Assembly: GCA_964560425.1 (NCBI GenBank)
Contig: CAZLLE010000083.1
Coordinates: 58,100 to 122,099 of the forward strand
DNA: 64,000 nt
Reading direction: 5' to 3'
Source: CAZLLE01 sp964560425
GTDB taxonomy: Bacteria; Campylobacterota; Campylobacteria; Campylobacterales; QNZT01
The notes below the pieces were generated by a model. That model searched no databases, was not told the DNA's origin, and saw only the letters and a list, made by a program, of their open reading frames with translations. The position numbers and the translations under genes are program-made. Positions 18,263-27,061 of the stretch are shown here, in pieces. Numbering within the stretch: the stretch's first letter is position 1; every line of letters starts with the position of its first letter.

Positions 18263-19561
18263 ATGGTTAGAATATTGTTTCTATTTTTTATATTGCTATT
18301 TTTATCTTATACAAGTCTTACACAGCTGAATAATCTCTATCTGTATGGGGATACATTTGTTAAGTATGGAATTATTTTTATCTTAGTTTTCTCTTTGATT
18401 GTAATTGCTAGATATTTTATTCTGTTGCTTCTTTCGATGTTAAATCTCTTTAGACATGTTAAATCTAAACAGAAGTATAACTATTATCATCAAAAAAAAG
18501 TTACTATTATTGTCCCTTGTTTTAATGAAGATAAGGTAATTAAAGCTTCATTAGAGTCTCTAAAAAAGCAGACATATCAAAATTATGAGATTATTGTTGT
18601 AGATGATGGTAGTAGTGATGATACTTTTAAAATTGCAAAACGGATGGAATTTAATGATGGAAAGTGTAGGTTAATTGCTGTTACAAAAGAGAATGGTGGT
18701 AAAGCTAATGCTCTTAATCTTGGTATAGAGATGGCAAAGGGTGAGCTATTTTTGGCGGTTGATGCCGATTCTGTCCTCTCAAGAGATGCCTTGGAATTGA
18801 TGGTTCCATATTTTGATGATCCTCGTGTGGGGGCTGTTGCTGGTTCTGTTTATGTTGTAAATCAAGATAATTTATGGACAAAACTTCAAGCTTTAGAGTA
18901 TATTCAAGGATTAAATTTAGTAAGAAATGGTCAAGCGTATCTAAAACTTGTCAATATTATTCCCGGTCCCATTGGTATGTTTCGTCGTGATGCTGTATCC
19001 TCTTTGGGTGGTTATAGTGATGATACTTATGCAGAAGATTGTGATTTGACTCTTAGATTAATCAATGAAAATTATAAAATTGATTATGAGATTGATGCTG
19101 TCTCATATACTGAAGCACCAGAGGAGCTTTTGGATCTACTAAAACAGAGATATCGTTGGACAAGAGGTATTTTGCAATCTATTTTGAAGCATAAAATGAA
19201 GCTTGTCAATATCTTTTCAAATTTTTCGATGAGTATGGTTCTATGGTATATGGTATTTGAGGCATTTTTATGGCCATTTGCCTCAATATTTGCAAATGTT
19301 TTTATTGTCTATCTAGGGGTTAGTTCTTCTCATAGTGAACTTCTTCTATATTGGTGGGTAATGTTTACAGTATTGGATGTTGTGGCTAGTATCTATTGTG
19401 TAAGTGTAACAAAAGAGCGTATGGGGCTTGTTTGGTACTCTCTCTATTATCGTATCTTTTTTATTAATGTGATTAATATAGCAAAGGTATTGGCAACTAT
19501 TGAAGAGTTGTTTGGAATAGAGATGAGTTGGGGTAAATTAGAGAGAAAAGGAAAAATTTAA
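18263..19561 (+). CDS. Family 2 glycosyltransferase, processive polysaccharide synthase (PgaC-like)
   Basis: A 432-residue inner-membrane protein: two N-terminal helices (about residues 3-18 and 33-62), a GT-A catalytic domain, and C-terminal helices from about 318. Catalytic landmarks: VVDDGSSDD (DD at 114-115), VDADS (DxD at 167-169), TYAEDCDL (ED at 258-259) and QRYRW (295-299), the D,D,D,QxxRW set of cellulose, chitin and PNAG synthases. There is no PilZ domain, unlike BcsA, so c-di-GMP control must come from a partner. A GAGG ribosome binding site precedes the ATG. The monomer is inferred from the neighbouring deacetylase to be an N-acetylhexosamine. Confidence 0.88.
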   Translation: MVRILFLFFILLFLSYTSLTQLNNLYLYGDTFVKYGIIFILVFSLIVIARYFILLLLSMLNLFRHVKSKQKYNYYHQKKVTIIVPCFNEDKVIKASLESLKKQTYQNYEIIVVDDGSSDDTFKIAKRMEFNDGKCRLIAVTKENGGKANALNLGIEMAKGELFLAVDADSVLSRDALELMVPYFDDPRVGAVAGSVYVVNQDNLWTKLQALEYIQGLNLVRNGQAYLKLVNIIPGPIGMFRRDAVSSLGGYSDDTYAEDCDLTLRLINENYKIDYEIDAVSYTEAPEELLDLLKQRYRWTRGILQSILKHKMKLVNIFSNFSMSMVLWYMVFEAFLWPFASIFANVFIVYLGVSSSHSELLLYWWVMFTVLDVVASIYCVSVTKERMGLVWYSLYYRIFFINVINIAKVLATIEELFGIEMSWGKLERKGKI

Positions 19562-19563
19562 TC

Positions 19564-19764
19564 ATGGATATTAATATATTAGAAATTTTATCTTATACAG
19601 TTGTTACTATTACTGTATTGACAATGATATTTGGTGTTATTGCTTACTCTTTTTATAAAATTAGAGAGAGCAGGAGAAATGCTCAAAAAGATAATGCTCA
19701 AAATGAAGATAATGTATTGGAAAAAGATGAGTATCTATTTTTTGATGAGAAGGAGATTTTATGA
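19564..19764 (+). CDS. Small single-helix membrane protein of the exopolysaccharide operon (PgaD- or BcsF-like role)
   Basis: 66 residues: one membrane helix at about 8-32, a basic FYKIRESRRN boundary and an acidic cytoplasmic tail (EKDEYLFFDEKEIL). Position and size recall PgaD, the accessory subunit of the PNAG synthase, and BcsF, a ~60-residue one-helix protein whose tail recruits the c-di-GMP receptor BcsE. Since the operon also has a BcsE-like receptor, a tethering role is attractive but inferred. It starts 3 bases after the synthase stop and overlaps the deacetylase start. Confidence 0.65.
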   Translation: MDINILEILSYTVVTITVLTMIFGVIAYSFYKIRESRRNAQKDNAQNEDNVLEKDEYLFFDEKEIL

Positions 19765-21629
19765 ATGTTGCAATAGATGAAAAAAAAGATTATTATGTTG
19801 CAAAATTGGGATTATCTCTAATTTTTTTGTTTGCCATTATGGCATTTATGATGTACAAAATTCAACAAGGATCTGAAAATAGTGAAACTAAACCAAATTT
19901 TGCTGTACCAGTTCTTACTAATAACCCTATTTATATTGTAAAATCATACTCCACTGCTTTAACATTTAGTAAAAATGGTTTAAGTAGTGATACTTATATT
20001 GAAAAATTGGACTCATTTAAAAAGTTTTTATCAGCAATGGGATATAAATCTTCCTATATTGATGAGGATAAAATTGGTTTATTAGATAAAAAAAGTATAC
20101 TATTTTTACTTGATGCTGTATCTTTGAGTGATAGTGCTAAAGATGGAATTAAGCTATTTACAAAAAATGGTGGATCACTATTTTTTAACTTTAATACAGG
20201 TTTTAGTGATGGTGATGGTAAATATATTGGAGATCAATTTGTAAATGATATTACCTCTTTGAAACTTAGTAAAAAGGGTTTTGTTAAATTTGAAGATGGT
20301 ATTTTTATGACAAAAAAATTGCTTACCCCTATGTCCTCTTCTTATCAAATGGGTGAACTACTATATCTTGTAATATATGATAATATTCCTATTTATGATA
20401 ACCCAAATAGATTAAAACCAGATCTTATGGCATTGGCTTATAATCAATCTTCTCCTCCTCGCGGTAAAGATAATATTGAAAAATTGACATTTTCTGAATC
20501 TGGAATAGGTTGGAGCGGTTATTATGGATATGGTAGATGGATTTATCTAAATTTCCCTAGTTACTCTTTTTATGAGACAGAAGGTAAAAGTAGTGAATTT
20601 GCAAAATTATTAAATGGCATGATCGATTATCTCTCTTCTGATATCATTGTGGAAAAATTTCCTTATATTGATGAAGAGAGTGCTATATTCATATCAGAGG
20701 ATACAGAGTATAGATTTGAAAATTTTGAAAAATTTTCTGATTTATCTTTAAAGTATCAGATACCTGTAACAGCATTTATTGTAGCTAATTTAGCAGAAAA
20801 TCCTCAGTATAAAGATTTAATGGCGAAAGTAGCAAAAAATCCATATTTAGAGTTTGCTTCACATAGTACCTCACACAAAAAAATTGTTGGTGAATCAGAG
20901 GAATTTATCAAAAATGAGACAGTTGGTTCAAAAAACATAATTGATAGATATGCACCAACTCCTATTGTTGGATTTAGACCTCCTAGAGAAGAGCTAAATG
21001 ATATGATGAAAAAGTATCTACAAGAGGGTGGTTATAAATTTATTTTACCAAAAACACAACAATATCTTTATCCTAAATTTGATGAAAAGTATAGAAATAT
21101 CATGATGATTCCTCGCCATGGGACAGATGATTATGGTTATTTGGTAAATTTAGATTGGGATCAAAAGACAATTATAGATCAGATGAAAGAGGAGGCTAAC
21201 TTTATTACTTATTTGAATGGTATATATACTTTGAGTATGCATACACACCTCTTTGCTTATGATACAAATATCAATATTGTAGATAGGTTTTTTCAATATA
21301 TCAAAAAAAACCCACAGCTTAAACCTCTTTCTGGGGCTCAAATTTATAATAAAGTTACAGAAGCGATGGGGATAGATATCTCTTCTACTGTTCAATCAAA
21401 TAGATTAGTTATTAGTGTAAAAAATAGTAATAGTAAAATTGTTAAAAATTTAAGTTTGAGGATTTTCAAAAATCCTTTGGATAAAATAGAAAAATTAGAA
21501 TCAAATATGGAAAATATTACTCTTAAAATAAATAAACAAAGCGATCAAGAGGTAGATATAAATATCAAAACTTTACAGCCAAATTCAGAGGTTCTACTTT
21601 TTGTAAACTATAAAAGAGAGAAAAGATGA
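19761..21629 (+). CDS. Membrane-anchored polysaccharide deacetylase (NodB/CE4-type) with an extra N-terminal domain
   Basis: 622 residues: membrane anchor at about 14-34, then an alpha/beta region (110-290) with KKSILFLLDAVS and FTKNGGSLFFNFN, reminiscent of a class I glutamine-amidotransferase-like fold. A NodB deacetylase domain runs from about 305. Its motifs are ED at 313-314 (FISEDTE, where NodB has DD), the metal-binding HSTSH at 368-372, GFRPPRE around 405, DWD, and MHTH. A beta-rich tail ends the protein. It probably de-N-acetylates the nascent glycan in the periplasm, as PgaB and PelA do. The Asp-to-Glu change at the first motif is unusual. Confidence 0.82.
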   Translation: MNVAIDEKKDYYVAKLGLSLIFLFAIMAFMMYKIQQGSENSETKPNFAVPVLTNNPIYIVKSYSTALTFSKNGLSSDTYIEKLDSFKKFLSAMGYKSSYIDEDKIGLLDKKSILFLLDAVSLSDSAKDGIKLFTKNGGSLFFNFNTGFSDGDGKYIGDQFVNDITSLKLSKKGFVKFEDGIFMTKKLLTPMSSSYQMGELLYLVIYDNIPIYDNPNRLKPDLMALAYNQSSPPRGKDNIEKLTFSESGIGWSGYYGYGRWIYLNFPSYSFYETEGKSSEFAKLLNGMIDYLSSDIIVEKFPYIDEESAIFISEDTEYRFENFEKFSDLSLKYQIPVTAFIVANLAENPQYKDLMAKVAKNPYLEFASHSTSHKKIVGESEEFIKNETVGSKNIIDRYAPTPIVGFRPPREELNDMMKKYLQEGGYKFILPKTQQYLYPKFDEKYRNIMMIPRHGTDDYGYLVNLDWDQKTIIDQMKEEANFITYLNGIYTLSMHTHLFAYDTNINIVDRFFQYIKKNPQLKPLSGAQIYNKVTEAMGIDISSTVQSNRLVISVKNSNSKIVKNLSLRIFKNPLDKIEKLESNMENITLKINKQSDQEVDINIKTLQPNSEVLLFVNYKREKR

Positions 21630-22867
21630 AACCTTTAGCCACTGCGGTACTATTAGTTATCGGAGTATTGGGTTCAATTATTTATGATGTGGAGAGGGGA
21701 GATATAAATTTCCCCTATCCTTCTCATATTGCTTATACTTATGGTTCTATTTCTCCCACTAGTAATACACAAGAAGAGAAAGATAAGATAGTAAGTGACT
21801 ATTATGATATATGGAAAAAAAATTATCTTATAAAAGAGACAAATAGTACATTACCCCTCTATAGAATTGCTACAGATATTAATAATATAACAAGAACCGT
21901 CTCTGAAGCACAAGGTTACGGCATGATTATTACTGCTATTATGGCAGGATATGATAAAGATGCCAAAGAGATTTTTGATGGTCTGTGGAGATTCTCTCGT
22001 CTCTATCCTAGCTCAATATCTTCTGATCTGATGGCATGGGAGATTCCCAAAAAAGTAAAAAACTCAAATAGTGCTTTTGATGGTGATACTGATATGGCTT
22101 ATGCACTATTAATAGCAGATAAACAATGGGGTTCTTCTGGAGATATTCACTATACAAATGAGGCAAAAAAATTAATAGAAGCAATCTACAAATATACTAT
22201 AGGAAAAGATAGTAAACTTCCTCTTCTTGGGGATTGGGAAGACCCTTATGGTGAAAAATTTAACCAATTTACCCCTCGAACCTCTGATTTTATGTTGAGA
22301 AATTTTAGATCTTTTTATGCTTTTACTAAAGATAACAGGTGGTTAGAAGTTTTGGAAGCTTCACAATTAGCACTTATGAGTTTTCAAAAATATAGTGCAC
22401 CATATACTGGATTGGTATCTGATTTTATTAAATTTGATTATGAAAAAAATTATTTTGTACCAACTCAACAACATTTTTTGGAGACTCATGATAATGCTTT
22501 TTATTATAATGCGTGTAGAGTACCACTTCGTATAGGAATGGATGCTCTTTTGAGTGGAGATGATAGATCAATAGATATTACACAAAATATATCCTCATGG
22601 ATTATTAATAGTACAAATGGAGATCCTACACTTATAAAAGGTGGATACATGATGGATGGTAAAGTGATTGGCAATTTTTTTACTACAGCTTTTGCCTCTC
22701 CTCTAGCCGTAGCTAGCATGCTCTCGCCAAAAGATCAAATATGGCTAAATAAAAATTATGATTTTATAAAAGATAGAGTAGAAAATTATTATGAAGATAG
22801 TTTAAATCTACTCTCTCTTTTAGTTTTGAGTGGTAATTTTTGGGACTCTGCTAAAACCCCAAAATAG
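21626..22867 (+). CDS. Glycoside hydrolase family 8 protein (BcsZ/chitosanase-like)
   Basis: 413 residues with an N-terminal signal anchor (about 4-20). The GH8 fold is shown by SEAQGYGMI (catalytic glutamate E94) and FDGDTDMAYALLIAD (D152/D154 region), each matching GH8 landmarks, followed by LLGDWEDPYG. GH8 includes the cellulase BcsZ of cellulose operons and chitosanases. Next to a deacetylase, cutting of a partly deacetylated glucosamine polymer is plausible. It overlaps the deacetylase stop by 4 bases and ends the operon, overlapping the convergent HupE-like gene by 17 bases. Confidence 0.85.
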   Translation: MKPLATAVLLVIGVLGSIIYDVERGDINFPYPSHIAYTYGSISPTSNTQEEKDKIVSDYYDIWKKNYLIKETNSTLPLYRIATDINNITRTVSEAQGYGMIITAIMAGYDKDAKEIFDGLWRFSRLYPSSISSDLMAWEIPKKVKNSNSAFDGDTDMAYALLIADKQWGSSGDIHYTNEAKKLIEAIYKYTIGKDSKLPLLGDWEDPYGEKFNQFTPRTSDFMLRNFRSFYAFTKDNRWLEVLEASQLALMSFQKYSAPYTGLVSDFIKFDYEKNYFVPTQQHFLETHDNAFYYNACRVPLRIGMDALLSGDDRSIDITQNISSWIINSTNGDPTLIKGGYMMDGKVIGNFFTTAFASPLAVASMLSPKDQIWLNKNYDFIKDRVENYYEDSLNLLSLLVLSGNFWDSAKTPK

Positions 22868-23972
22868 ATATATTTGCATATCTCTCATATGCCCATATCG
22901 CAGCAATTATTGCTGTGATAAATGATCCTCCATAAACTACGATATTTCGATAATAGATACTCTCTCTTGCCAAAAATATATATGGTAATATTACTAGAAC
23001 AATGATTAGTTGACCTATCTCTACGCCTACATTAAATCCAAAAAGCATACCTACTAAAGTTATATCTTCTAATAGTAGCTCTTTTAATACATTGGCAAAT
23101 CCAAAGCCATGAATTAATCCAAATCCAAATGCTAAAAACCATATTTTTGATTTTATAAAACCAAATAGATTATTTATAGCAGTAAATAAAACTGATAGAG
23201 CTATGGCAATCTCTATATATCTTGAATCGATATCAACTATATCAATTACACTTAGTACTAAGGTAATGGAGTGAGCAACACTAAAGGCTGTTACTATCTT
23301 TGCTACTTCTATAAAAACTTTTTTGAATGAATTATATGTTTTTAACTCTTTGTTCTCATAATAGTAGATAGCAGGAAGAAGTAGCATGAGTAAGAATAGA
23401 ATATGATCAAAACCTATCCATATATGCCAAATACCTTCTATTAGAAAGTTTTTAAATGCTCCCAATGTACTTCTTGCTTCCATATCTATTTCATAACTAG
23501 TGGATCTTTGGCTTAAAATTATGGGTTTAGTTTGATTGCTCTCATTTACTCTTACAAATGCTTTTTGATTTTTGTCTATAGTGAAAAATAGATCATAATT
23601 TATTTTAAGAACTTTTTCTGGTTTAGGACAGAGGAGATGCATATCAAGTTTAATATATGATTGATGGGAACCTCTTTGATGTGCTGTATATTTTTTTATT
23701 TTAAATCTACATTGTTGTCCATCAGAATATACTTGAAAGTGTCTAAACACATAAGGTAGTATCTCTTTTTTGTGTGCTTTTAGTTCATTCCATGAGACAA
23801 CTTTATTTTGATTGTCATCAAGAGAAAACATCTCTTCTAATATAACACTCCCAAAATCTAAACTAATTTTAATTGGATCTGAGTTTAGATTAATATCTAT
23901 AAAATTCTCTTTTAATACATCTGCATAAGAGATTTGTAACATGACTAAAATAGCAACTATTATCTTTTTCAT
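22851..23972 (-). CDS. HupE/UreJ-family membrane protein with an exported N-terminal domain
   Basis: 373 residues: signal peptide, a periplasmic domain to about residue 180, then six or seven helices with the family motifs GIWHIWIGFDHILFLL, FSVAHSITL and GLIHGFGFA; their conserved His residues suggest metal transport. HupE and UreJ proteins are nickel/cobalt permeases. The periplasmic part contains LDDNQNKVVSWNEL, which fits an EF-hand calcium loop. No hydrogenase or urease genes are nearby, so the metal is unknown. Its start overlaps the lnt stop by 4 bases. Confidence 0.8.
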   Translation of the reverse strand: MKKIIVAILVMLQISYADVLKENFIDINLNSDPIKISLDFGSVILEEMFSLDDNQNKVVSWNELKAHKKEILPYVFRHFQVYSDGQQCRFKIKKYTAHQRGSHQSYIKLDMHLLCPKPEKVLKINYDLFFTIDKNQKAFVRVNESNQTKPIILSQRSTSYEIDMEARSTLGAFKNFLIEGIWHIWIGFDHILFLLMLLLPAIYYYENKELKTYNSFKKVFIEVAKIVTAFSVAHSITLVLSVIDIVDIDSRYIEIAIALSVLFTAINNLFGFIKSKIWFLAFGFGLIHGFGFANVLKELLLEDITLVGMLFGFNVGVEIGQLIIVLVILPYIFLARESIYYRNIVVYGGSFITAIIAAIWAYERYANISILGF

Positions 23973-25243
23973 CTTATTACCCCACTTTCACTCATATTTG
24001 CACTGTGAAAAATCACAGTTTTATGTAGCTTTGAAAAATATTTAAGAAGTAGATGTTGTAAAGTCGGTTCAATTGATGGTGTAAACCATGCATTATTGCT
24101 CATGGCGATCATAAATTTTGGATTGTTCACAAATAGCTCCTCTCTTGTGGCTTCATAACATATTGCATTTCTAAATATCTCCCCCTTTAATTCTATATCT
24201 GTTGGATTTTTGGCGGCTATATAATCATCCGCACCATTATACAATATTCTATTAATTTGCTTTGAGATAAAAGATGGTAATGGAATCTCCTCCCCAAAAG
24301 GTACTAATACAACTTTATTAGCAATTTTTACCTCTCCTTTTATGAAATAGTAGGTTGAATTATAGGAGTCTTTGCCATCTGTATATAATCCTCCCGTTAC
24401 TATATTTATATTTTGTGATAGTTTTCTGAGCTTTATCATAAGGTTTGGTGTCATGTTTAAAAATATAGGAAATGCACTTTCGCTAATGACTACAGTATCA
24501 TATTTTTTTGCAATTGCTTGATGAATAATATTTAGATTGATATTGATACTTTTATCTCTATACTCATCTTTCCATTTCAACTCTTGTGGAGTATGTAGAG
24601 ATGATAGATAAATTTTTTGATTTGGAAGTGGAAGTTTATCCTCTGGTATAAAATTTATTGAGGCTATAAGAATTAAAATTGATAAATATCTATAACTATT
24701 TTTAATCAGAATAAAGAGTACAATAGCTAGTAAAAATAGGGCAAATTGCCACTTTTCAACTCCAAAAAAACTATCAATTAATGTAAGTTCTGGAACAAAC
24801 CAATTAAAATTTAGTGGGTGAAAATAGCTTAATAATAGAATCAAAATGGCTCTAATTGCAACATGAAATATGCCAATAAACCAAAATATAATACCATATA
24901 CAAGTGCTATAAATATCATCATAAAAGGTATGGCATAAGAGGCATCATAATATCTAAAAGAGAAACCAATCCAATAAAACCAAAGTAATCCTATAAATAG
25001 ACCACTCCAAAAAAGTATCTCTCTTGGTGATTTTAGAACTAGATAGAAACCTAAAATAGCCACAGTAGAGTTAATTATTTTTAAAATAGTTAAATTATTA
25101 AGATTGAAAAAATTAAGATATATGAAGAGTGATAAAAGAAAAGCGTTTAAAAAGCCTTTTATTATATATTCGGTGGTAGAATATCTGCCTAAATTTTTTA
25201 TACTGAAGGATGTATATGCAAGAACAGGCGAGTATTTTAACAT
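23969..25243 (-). CDS. lnt: Apolipoprotein N-acyltransferase Lnt
   Basis: A 424-residue membrane protein: about six helices, then a nitrilase-fold domain with VVISESAFPIFL (catalytic Glu), KVVLVPFGEEIPLP (catalytic Lys region), FRNAICYEATREE (catalytic Cys) and AMSNNAWF. It N-acylates the lipid-modified cysteine of lipoproteins, such as those at 35 kb and 57 kb. The only usable starts (ATG 25243, GTG 25255) lie inside the divergent yajC gene. The ~30 residues before the first helix may not be native, but no ATG, GTG or TTG exists between them and the helix. Confidence 0.88.
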   Translation of the reverse strand: MLKYSPVLAYTSFSIKNLGRYSTTEYIIKGFLNAFLLSLFIYLNFFNLNNLTILKIINSTVAILGFYLVLKSPREILFWSGLFIGLLWFYWIGFSFRYYDASYAIPFMMIFIALVYGIIFWFIGIFHVAIRAILILLLSYFHPLNFNWFVPELTLIDSFFGVEKWQFALFLLAIVLFILIKNSYRYLSILILIASINFIPEDKLPLPNQKIYLSSLHTPQELKWKDEYRDKSININLNIIHQAIAKKYDTVVISESAFPIFLNMTPNLMIKLRKLSQNINIVTGGLYTDGKDSYNSTYYFIKGEVKIANKVVLVPFGEEIPLPSFISKQINRILYNGADDYIAAKNPTDIELKGEIFRNAICYEATREELFVNNPKFMIAMSNNAWFTPSIEPTLQHLLLKYFSKLHKTVIFHSANMSESGVIR

Positions 25244-25488
25244 CGTTGTTACCACTTATTGTTTTATTTGGAATTTTTTACTTTCTAATTATTAGACCAC
25301 AACAGAAACAGGCAAAAGAGCACAAAGAGATGGTAAGTAATCTATCAAAAGGTGATAAGATCATTACTAGTGGTGGTCTTATGTGTGAAGTAATAAAAAC
25401 CGAAGAGGATTTTATCAAAGTGAAACTTAATGATGCTACAGTTGTAAAACTTGCAAAAGATTTTGTTGCGAGTAAGATAGAAGCGTAA
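25216..25488 (+). CDS. yajC: Preprotein translocase subunit YajC
   Basis: 90 residues with one membrane helix (PLIVLFGIFYFLIIRPQQKQ) and the family segment KGDKIITSGG. YajC associates with SecDF. The start at 25216 is preferred over the ATG at 25210 because GAAGGA sits 6 bases before it. It leads the yajC-secD-secF operon and overlaps the 5' end of lnt head to head by 28 bases. Confidence 0.95.
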   Translation: MQEQASILTSLLPLIVLFGIFYFLIIRPQQKQAKEHKEMVSNLSKGDKIITSGGLMCEVIKTEEDFIKVKLNDATVVKLAKDFVASKIEA

Positions 25489-25492
25489 TTAG

Positions 25493-27061
25493 ATGAACTT
25501 TAGATTAATTATTTTTATAGTTGCCATTATATTTGGTATTGGTATGTCTATGCCCTCTATTTTGCAAACAGAGAAGGGCTCAAAGATATCACTAGGACTT
25601 GATCTTCAAGGTGGGCTTCATATGTTACTTGGAGTCAAAACTGATGAAGCAATCAAGTCAAAGGTTAAATCCTTAGCATCTAGTATTAAATTTTTTACTA
25701 GTGATGAAGAGATTTTAATTGAAGATTTAAGAGTTAATGATAATATTATTACTTACACCGTTCTTGATAGTGATGAACTACCCAAAATGGATGAAATGCT
25801 TTCAAAAATTGAAGGTTTGGATATCAAAAAAGATGGTGAAAATTATAGTATTGGATACACAGAAGCTGAAAAGCTTATTATCAAAGAGTTTGCAATTGCT
25901 CAAGCTGTAGATACTATTAGAAATAGATTGGATCAATTTGGACTCTCTGAGCCTAGTGTTGCAAAGCAGGGGCAAGATAAGATTGTTGTTGAACTTCCTG
26001 GTATTAAAAGTGCAGAAGAAGAGAAGAGAGCAAGGGAGTTGATTTCCAAAGCTGCCTATCTACAGTTGATGGCGGTTGATGAAAAAAGAAGTGATCAAAC
26101 ATACTCTCTCTCTCCCGAAGAGGCAGCTGAATATGGTGATGTAATATTGCCAGATTATCAAGATGAGAAGAGAAAATATCTTTTAAATGAGATTCCTATT
26201 CTTGATGGTAGTATGATTACTGATGCAAGAGTTGGTTTTGATCAAAATAATCAAGTTGCAATCCACTATTCACTTAATAGTGAGGGAGCAAAGATTTTTG
26301 GTGATTATACTGAAGTTAGTGTTGGAACTCGTATGGCGATTGTTCTTGATAATGAGGTAGTCTCTGCTCCAAATATTCGTGAAAGAATTGGTGGTGGGGC
26401 TGTTCAAATTACGGGTAATTTTACTATGCAAGAGGCAAGTGATGTTGCCATTTCTCTAAGAAGTGGGGCACTTTTAGCTCCAGTTGTTTTACTAGAAAAG
26501 AGAAGTGTTGGACCATCTTTGGGTGCTGATAGTATTAAAGCTAGTTTGATTGCTCTTCTATTAGGATTTGCTGCTGTTTTTATTTTCATGATTGTCTATT
26601 ATGGTTATTCAGGGTTTATATCTGATATTGCTTTGGTTGCTAATCTATTTTTGATTGTTGCTATTATGGCAATGTTTGGGGCTACTTTGACCCTTCCTGG
26701 TATGGCTGGTATTGTACTTACTGTTGGTATGGCAGTAGATGCAAATGTTATTATCAATGAGAGAATTAGAGAACTGCTGCATAGTGGCTCAAAAGTAAAA
26801 AATGCGATAGAGAATGGCTATAATAATGCTATGAGTGCTATTTTGGATGCAAATATTACAACTCTGATTGCAGCAGTAGTATTATATGCGTATGGTACAG
26901 GACCAATTAAAGGTTTTGCTATTACAATTAGTATTGGTATTTTAGCTTCAATGTTGACTGCAATTTTAGGTACACATGGTGTATATGACTTTTTAATTGG
27001 GCGTATTCAAAAGAGTGGTGATCTCAAAAAATGGTTTGGTATCAAAGAGGAGGGTAAATAG
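25493..27061 (+). CDS. secD: Protein translocase subunit SecD
   Basis: 522 residues: an N-terminal helix, the GLDLQGGLHMLLGV motif, a large periplasmic region (DTIRNRLDQFGLSEPSV), then five C-terminal helices with GMAVDANVIINERIRE, the SecD D4-type proton-path segment. It drives late steps of Sec export using the proton gradient. It lies 4 bases after yajC and directly abuts secF. Confidence 0.97.
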   Translation: MNFRLIIFIVAIIFGIGMSMPSILQTEKGSKISLGLDLQGGLHMLLGVKTDEAIKSKVKSLASSIKFFTSDEEILIEDLRVNDNIITYTVLDSDELPKMDEMLSKIEGLDIKKDGENYSIGYTEAEKLIIKEFAIAQAVDTIRNRLDQFGLSEPSVAKQGQDKIVVELPGIKSAEEEKRARELISKAAYLQLMAVDEKRSDQTYSLSPEEAAEYGDVILPDYQDEKRKYLLNEIPILDGSMITDARVGFDQNNQVAIHYSLNSEGAKIFGDYTEVSVGTRMAIVLDNEVVSAPNIRERIGGGAVQITGNFTMQEASDVAISLRSGALLAPVVLLEKRSVGPSLGADSIKASLIALLLGFAAVFIFMIVYYGYSGFISDIALVANLFLIVAIMAMFGATLTLPGMAGIVLTVGMAVDANVIINERIRELLHSGSKVKNAIENGYNNAMSAILDANITTLIAAVVLYAYGTGPIKGFAITISIGILASMLTAILGTHGVYDFLIGRIQKSGDLKKWFGIKEEGK

